The position numbers and the translations under genes were made by a program. The notes beneath the pieces were generated by a model. The model was not told the DNA's origin. It searched no databases and saw nothing but the letters and a program-made list of their open reading frames with translations. Below are positions 58,106 through 64,000 of a stretch of 64,000 nt of DNA, piece after piece. Source of the stretch: Brachypodium distachyon (lineage: Eukaryota; Streptophyta; Magnoliopsida; Poales; Poaceae); NCBI RefSeq assembly GCF_000005505.3, contig NC_016133.3, forward strand, positions 8,680,001 through 8,744,000, read 5' to 3'. Numbering within the stretch: position 1 is the first letter of the stretch; each line of letters opens with the position of its first letter.

Positions 58106-58840
58106 TTGATGTTACTGCTGCAAGGATCCTACATTATGGGAGCATTTCATTCTTGAAGCACCAGTTTCAGATAGAACCTGGCAGTTGCTTTGACTGAGAT
58201 TGATAATGGCTGCTATACGTGAGAAATTCCATGAGTCAGTCGCCAAGTTAATTTTGGTGGTCTGCAGTTTTCAGATATAGGATTATACTCAATTTTGCAA
58301 AGACCAAATGGCCAAATTAGTCCTCGCGAGGGAGAAGCTGTGGTGGTCTTTTTTGGCCGCTGATAAGCTTTTTTTATTTTTATTGTACAGCAATCTCAGC
58401 TGTTACATATTCTTAATTCACATAGTGCAACCTAGCAATTTTCGGCTTGAAAAAGATATTGGACTTTTCGAGCAAATGGGGTATACCGTATACAGCTGTT
58501 ACTGATACATATACCATTTTTTGTAGTTTGAGATGATGTACTGCCAAATACCAAGTTACAGTGACACATTAAAAACTGCTGGTTCTCTGAGTTTCCTTGT
58601 TCTCAAACGAATGAAGAAATTAGGATTCCAAGTTACAGCTAGCCTTTCACAGCTAGCCTTTCATTAGAAGCTGCGCCTATCGATTACCTGTAATGTCTTA
58701 TGATCGAGAACTGACAATCTGACGTAGTACAACAGAACATTGCTACAGCCGACAAATAATTAAACCAAAAATGGATAACTTCATTCATTACAGACAAATA
58801 TGCATGTTGCTGCAACGAATACTTGGGCGTATACATGATA
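58106..58840. other. 3' region of the TypA-like gene
   Basis: 3' untranslated and intergenic DNA. No gene recognised; short open frames are Leu/Phe-rich noise. Confidence 0.4.
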
Positions 58841-59077
58841 CTTTCTCCATTTCACAAAGAATGGCACGCACGCATTTCAAAATTTTGCTTTGACCAATAA
58901 TTAGACTAATGATTTGAGCCTTATGTGTTACAAAAATTATATCATTAGATTCGTATTTTAAAAACCTTTCCAACGATATAAAATTTGTAACATATAGTTT
59001 ATATACAATTGGTCTAAACGTTGGTCAAAATTCGATCTCAAAAAGCGTGGACGCCATTCTTTGTGAAATGGAGGGAG
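58841..59077. mobile_element. Stowaway-like MITE, opposite orientation
   Basis: 237 bp. The ends CTTTCTCCATTTCACAAAG and (mirror) CTTTGTGAAATGGAGGGAG are flanked by TA (58839-58840, 59078-59079). Its reverse complement matches the elements at 6206 and 32615 along most of the length. Confidence 0.85.
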
Positions 59078-59229
59078 TATAATTTCTGCTCTAACTCTAA
59101 GGGGCTACAAAACTTGGTGCTGATGCAAGTTATGGTGACGAAGATCGTCAGACAACTGGCCCAGTTTCCCCACAATCTTGTCCTGCATCTGCCCAGCAGT
59201 ATTCTCCAAAATCCAGAGCGGTAGCGGAA

Positions 59230-60250
59230 TTAATCAGCAAACCACTCCAGGATGACCTGCGTCGCCGGATCTTCAAAATCAATTGACTGCTCCGGCATGC
59301 TGATGAACTGTTGGTCCGGAGTCAGTGGCGTCGGGCCGTACTCTACGAATTGCCCCCACATGCTGGATTCTTGGTACACAGGCAGAGGTGCTGTGCCGTA
59401 CCCAGCAAAGTTCACCGGGAAGCTTGTTTCTTGGTCCATCTGCAGCGGCATCGTGAATTGCTCCGAGACGAATTGCTCCAGGATGCCGGATTCTTGGTCC
59501 ATATGTACCAGCATGCCGGATTCTTGGCCGAAAGGCAGTGTCGTCGAGGCGTGCCCCATGGCTTGTTGTTCTTGATCAACAAGCTGCTGCTGCATTGGGA
59601 AGGCCGGTTCTTGCTGATCGGTCCAAGAATCTGTTTCTTGCTGCGTCAAGAAAGGTTCTTGATCACAAGCACGTGCTGCACCGGCGGAGTGATCTTGATA
59701 GCCCGTCGCGATCGAAGAAGGCGCCGAGGTTGCGAGTTGATCGTCAGAATCGGGAACCCGCTTGCGCTTCTGGCCGTGGCCCGTGAAGGTGATGCGGCAG
59801 ACCTTGAAAGAATTGTAGTCCGACGGCTCGGCGATGGTGTACTCGAGCATCACCCACCCCGTGCTGCCGGTCCTGCCGCTGCCTCTGTGGAAGTTATACC
59901 TGTACTTCTGCCAGCAGACTACGGTCTCGTCCTCGCCGCCGCTGAGACGCAGGCGCAGCTCCTCTTTCTTCTCAAGCTTCTGCCCGACCCAAGTCCCGCC
60001 GCCGACGCAGGTGCGGGGCTTCTTGCGTTGGTTGGCTTCGTCGCCGGGGGCGAAGAAGAAGCCACTGGTGTTGCGCGCGAAGAGGTCCCAAGGGGGTGCG
60101 CTCCGAGGGTCGGCGTCGAGGAAGATGCCTTCCAACGGGAGCGGATCGCCGTGCAGCCGTGGGAGGAGGAACAACTCGACGATCTCCTCGTCCTCTGGTT
60201 CGAACTTGAAGCCGGGCGAGAGCCCCAGGATGCCGGCCGGTCGCCGCCAT
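59230..60250 (-). pseudogene. Divergent NAC-domain transcription factor gene with apparent 1-bp frameshift
   Basis: An ATG at 60250 (MAATGRHPG) is followed, one frame away, by LSPGFKFEPEDEEIVELFL, a clear NAC subdomain A. The switch point is a four-C run on the plus strand (60223-60226); one base fewer would align them. The in-frame alternative has a stop upstream and no ATG. Subdomains B-E follow in variant form (PPWDLFARNTSGFFFAPGD, CVGGGTWVGQ, GSGRTGSTGWVMLEY, DYNSFKVCRITF), then a basic KRKR patch and a Gln/Glu-rich tail with repeated DQES(G)M and DQE motifs, likely for activation. A TATA box lies upstream. It could be a real gene with an assembly error or a young pseudogene. The factor would act in the nucleus; targets are unknown. 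Confidence 0.78.
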
Positions 60251-60410
60251 GGACGATATGAGGAGCGAGGACGTTCTTGGCCCTTCTTGCGCTAAGCTAG
60301 CTGGGACTCGATCGCCGATTCGCCGGCGGTTGCTGGTGTTGATCGTGATATCGGGGGCGGAAGACGGCTTGGTTTCGCGATGAATTGCACCGGTGTTTGA
60401 CGTGAGCTAA

Positions 60411-60417
60411 TTTATAC
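60411..60417 (-). promoter_or_regulatory. TATA box of the NAC-like gene
   Basis: The minus strand reads TATAAAT in a CTAGTATAAATTAGC context, about 165 bp before the ATG at 60250. Its presence favours a gene that is or recently was expressed. Confidence 0.5.
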
Positions 60418-61617
60418 TAGTAGAAGCCTAGGCAGGGCTCACGAGCGCACTGGTTTGCTTCCGATCGAAGCTGTCTGTCAGTCCGAATTAACGTCGGGCC
60501 TTGACAATGCGAGTCAACCACCTTGCAATGCAAGTCAGAGTGGACGCGGGCTCAGCCCGAAGGGCAAACGAGCCGCTCAAGCCGGCTCGGCTCGGGCTCG
60601 CTCCCAGCTTGGGTTGCACCTGATCTCCACGGCGGCAGCAGTACAGCGCCAGCAGCTCTGCACCTGCACACAGGCACAGCAAGCAACACAGACAGCTCTG
60701 CACCTGCACACAGGTAGTAATCGCATCCTAAGGAAACTGTCCAACCCCGTTCCAATGGAAAAGAAAGAGGTTGGACTTAATGTTCATTTTTCTCTAAGAA
60801 CATGGGAAATCAATAGAATTTCTAAGGTATCACTTTCCTTGTTTCCTATAAAAAAGAATACATCTGCACTGGATTTCCTACGAAATTCTCAATACTTTCG
60901 ATTTCCTATGAAAATCCTTTAAACTGAACGAGCCTTGAGAAGCAAGGCAACCCTAATACTGGCTTAGGAAGTTGGCAAACTAGACGGGCCGTGTCCCGGG
61001 GAGATGGGATGCAAAACGCTTCAGGCCTCAACTCGCGAGCTGAACCAAGCTGAGCCCGGCTCAGCCCGAATGCCAAACGAGTCCCTTTTGGTGGCTCGGC
61101 TTGAGCCAAATTAAGCTCGGCTTGGGCGAGCTCGCGAGCTTGCGCTCGTTTGTGCGCCCTGACTTGCAACAGGTTGGCCTGCGTGTGTGCCTATGGGCTC
61201 TGTTGCATTTATTGTTCTTTTTTGCTCATGGTTTGGGGTGGAAAGTTTGGAATTGAGGATCTTGGACTCGTCTTGTAGTTCTAGATCCTGTTGGTGATCT
61301 GAAGATGTCTGATTCGAGGTTTGTTGTGGGGCTCTCGAATTTGCATTGCCAATCTGGCTTTTGGGCTGCGCGCCATTTTTCATCGGCGGAGTGTGTTAAG
61401 CTAATCGGTAACTCTTTGTCAGCATTTTTATAACATAATTAGTGGTTGAGCAATCAGAAGGTGCTTATTGTTTATTCAAGTTGATTCACCGATGGCAGAT
61501 CAAAGAACTATCGTGGTTGCTCTCCTTGTTTGGTGGATGAAAAAGTATCAAATTGAGCTTGGTGATGCATCCCAAAAATGTACATCACAATGTCCCTCTG
61601 CCGCATGTGCGCATGCC
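60418..61617. other. Intergenic DNA with GAGCC/GGCTC-rich repeat tracts
   Basis: Two tracts of alternating GGCTCGG/GAGCC motifs (60540-60610 and 61040-61150) stand about 500 bp apart and share GGCTCAGCCCGAA and CAAACGAG. They could be the ends of a decayed nonautonomous transposon. No open frame with a domain was found. Confidence 0.4.
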
Positions 61618-61786
61618 CAGTGGCGGAGCCAGAAAATAACTTAGAGCATGGCCATTATGCTGTATAAGACTTAAGAAGGGGTAACTAAGGAGAAGGCCGA
61701 ATTCAAAAGTATCAAAATTTACCAAAGGAATTTTTCTGAAGCCCCAGGCCGTGGCCCCCATAACCTGGGGCTTGCCTCCACCTCTG
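61618..61786. mobile_element. hAT-type MITE with perfect 8-bp target duplication
   Basis: 169 bp. The left terminus CAGTGGCGGAGCCAG is mirrored imperfectly by CAGAGGTGGAGGCAAG at the right. CGCATGCC lies immediately before (61610-61617) and after (61787-61794). The 8-bp duplication and CAG start are those of hAT elements. It is noncoding. Confidence 0.88.
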
Positions 61787-64000
61787 CGCATGCCCGTTCC
61801 ATTGCTGAAAGAGTCATTGGCTCTACAAGTGCCATGCACTTTCGAGACCTTTGAAAATTTCAACAATGGTTGTGTGTCAGACTTCTCATCCGGCCAGCCA
61901 TCAGACTATGACTGTTGTAATTCCTGTTTTCAGATTGTTATATATGAGAATATAGTGGATGGAAAAGCATTACATTGGGCTATGTGGTTACACAGAAATG
62001 ATGGGGTTGGAGCACCGTCGGGAATCGGGATGCTCTCACATGATCGGTGGACCAGGTGCTCCCTGTTCTTCCCCTTTTCGATGTTCCCCTTTTGGACCTG
62101 TGGTCAATATTTTTTGCTCTTTTTTCTTTTATTTTTCATCCTCCTATTTCCACTTTTCACAAGTTTTTCACGCCTACCAGTTTTCACCAATTTTATCAAC
62201 TTTCAGTTTCCTGAACTTTTGATTTCTCAATAAAACTTTAGTTATAGAAATAAACAGACAGAAACAAAAATCAGGAATAACAATAAAACAAAAAACGACA
62301 GCAATTCTACTAGTAGTAAAAAATCTGAACCGGCTTCTCTGCTCAAAAAATTAAGAGAGGAGGGACCTGCAAATATGCCACACAGACAATAATACATATG
62401 ATTCATTTTTTTATTCATGATGATTTATTACAACATGTTACGTAAAAACAATGCATTTATAAAGATTAACAAGTGTGCGACTTGTTTGTGAGACTCTATT
62501 TTCGGTCAAAGGTTTGATCAAATCAAATGAAATAAACAATGCGATGGAAGACATAAAAATCGAGGAACAAAAATTGATCACCAAAAACAAGGAATCAGAG
62601 CTGATTGAACCGAATTCTGAGGGCCCAAATAAAACTTTGGCCAGCATACTTGGCATACTTGAAGATCGGTTGGTTCGGTTCTTTCCTTTGGTCAACCGAC
62701 AATGACCGGAGAACCGAATTTATGTCATATGCTGCTAGCGCCTAGCCTACAACCCGTTGGGCTAAATTCACATTGTTTTTAGTGCCGAAAGATATTTATT
62801 TTATTGCTAGAATATAGTAGTACTACAGCTAAATGACACCTTTTTCATTGCCGAAATGTATTGTTTATAATTCACAAATTAACATGGATACATGCATGGA
62901 TGCGTTTGGTTTGTCGTCCTTGCTTCTGCTGCCAAAAAAGAAAAAACTAACTAACCAAAAGGGAATTTCTCACGGCAAAAAGAAAAATCAGACTCCTTTT
63001 CGTAGTGCAACGCTCACAACACGTGAGAGATTGACGAAGTCACCGCAGGCGCCTCGCTGTTAACGAGTACGTCAGCTATCATTGAAAGTAGCGCCGATTA
63101 AATTCTGCAATAATCCAGGAAAATGTGACACCCGTCAAGTCTAGGACTTGAACCTGTGTGGACTGGTTCAACCACAAGAAACTACAACCCTGATCTAGGC
63201 TGAGTTCACTTCGTAGTAGTACAATTTTTAAAGTAGGTTCTAAGGTACTTTTGGTTGTTTTTCTTTGCAAACTTGAAGTTATTTACCCACCTTTTCCACT
63301 AACAAGTGAAAACGTTTAGTTTTTTTTCCTTTACCCGAGCCGAACAGAATACCCATGGCCTTTTTTCCCATCTAGCAGAAGCATCGGGAGGAACCGTAGC
63401 CAGTCACCGGCCCTCCCGTCCTCCACCGGCGGTGGCCGTCGCCGTCCCGTCCAACCCCGCCGCCTGTCCCCGGCCCGACCTGCCCTGCCCCAACGCCCGT
63501 CCCGACCTGCCCCTACTCCCCACCAGCGCCGTCACGAGCGTACGGGAAGAAGCAGCAGGACGCTGCCACTGCCCAGCCCGTCCGGCCGTCCCATCCTGGT
63601 AAGGGTGCAAACGGGATCCCGCGAAAATCCCGTTATAGTTCAATTCTCAAATCTCTTATTCAAATTCTGAACAAAATTTTGAATAGAAAATTTGAAAAAT
63701 AAATTAGAAGCAGGACTTTCGCGGAATCCCGATTCCACCCCTGCGTCCTGGCCTGCCCTTCCGGCAAGTATCATCCCCCGAATCCTCCCCTTTGGGTCTC
63801 CCGCGGGTGACCTGGAAACGGGAACCACCGAACCAACGAAACGTTGGGTGAACCAGATTTCGGTTATCACGTCAAAAAAAGAAGTACGGTTCATGTTTCT
63901 AGGAACTGAAGTTGCAAAAAGCAAAGCACCGGACCAAACTTTCGGAACTGAACGCCCACCCCTCCGAGTACGTCTCTCTCGCTCTCGTTGTCTTCCTTTT
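61787..64000. other. Right-end intergenic DNA
   Basis: Mostly AT-rich with no recognisable gene. GC-rich Pro/Ala/Arg-coding noise lies at 63,400-63,600, and a tract near 62,660-62,720 has GGTTGGTTCGGTTC-type motifs like those at 38,160-38,300. A stretch near 63,610-63,660 and 63,715-63,740 has GGGATCCCGCGAAAATCCCG-like motifs, again of repeat character. Confidence 0.4.

Noticed and set aside
59311..60261. Open frame of 316 codons on the plus strand
   Set aside because: Shadow of the NAC-like gene; no domain and Arg/Leu/Val-rich.
63300..63660. Possible first exon of a gene at the right edge
   Set aside because: Only GC-rich Pro/Ala/Arg noise on both strands and repeat-like neighbours; nothing supports a start or splice site.

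Overview
This window is eukaryotic nuclear DNA from a grass, most likely a pooid (wheat/barley/oat/ryegrass side). The signs are spliced genes with GT-AG introns, a nicotianamine synthase of the grass type, a Copia LTR resembling the BARE/Angela group, CACTA, Harbinger, hAT and many Stowaway-type elements, and large GC-rich Ty3/gypsy DNA. The species cannot be fixed from sequence alone. All calls are from reading the sequence; no database search was run.

Bases 1 to about 32,575 are one nest of transposons. The outermost element is an L1-like LINE on the minus strand, with ORF1 near 32.3-31.0 kb, the endonuclease split across 30.8 and 17.2 kb, reverse transcriptase at 17.1-14.6 kb, and the zinc-binding tail at 0.64-0 kb running off the left edge. 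A complete Ty3/gypsy element (17162-30540, target duplication CAAAT) sits in the endonuclease. A solo Copia LTR (639-14627, target duplication ATTCT) sits behind the reverse transcriptase. That LTR carries a complete CACTA transposon (1426-13063, target duplication GGA) and a piece of what looks like a gypsy LTR. The CACTA element contains a Stowaway MITE. The gypsy element has nearly identical LTRs but a badly damaged gag-pol. On its opposite strand it carries an intact three-exon gene of 1,154 codons.

The right half holds the host genes: a DREPP/PCaP1-type membrane-associated protein (33303-34361, +), a small acidic protein with an organelle-type presequence (35715-36065, +), an intronless nicotianamine synthase (39405-40412, -), a 14-exon organellar TypA/BipA-like translational GTPase (50776-58105, +), and a divergent NAC-domain gene with an apparent 1-bp frameshift (59230-60250, -). 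They do not form an operon or an obvious pathway: they concern metal chelation, plasma-membrane calcium/lipid signalling, plastid translation and transcription control.

Between them lie a decayed PIF/Harbinger element with its Myb-like partner (about 40.9-43.9 kb), a 5'-truncated LINE (44232-47871), an unidentified hairpin-bearing tandem repeat (47914-48240), five Stowaway-like MITEs in all (one inside the CACTA), one Tourist-like MITE and one hAT MITE with a perfect 8-bp duplication. No tRNA, rRNA or CRISPR was recognised.
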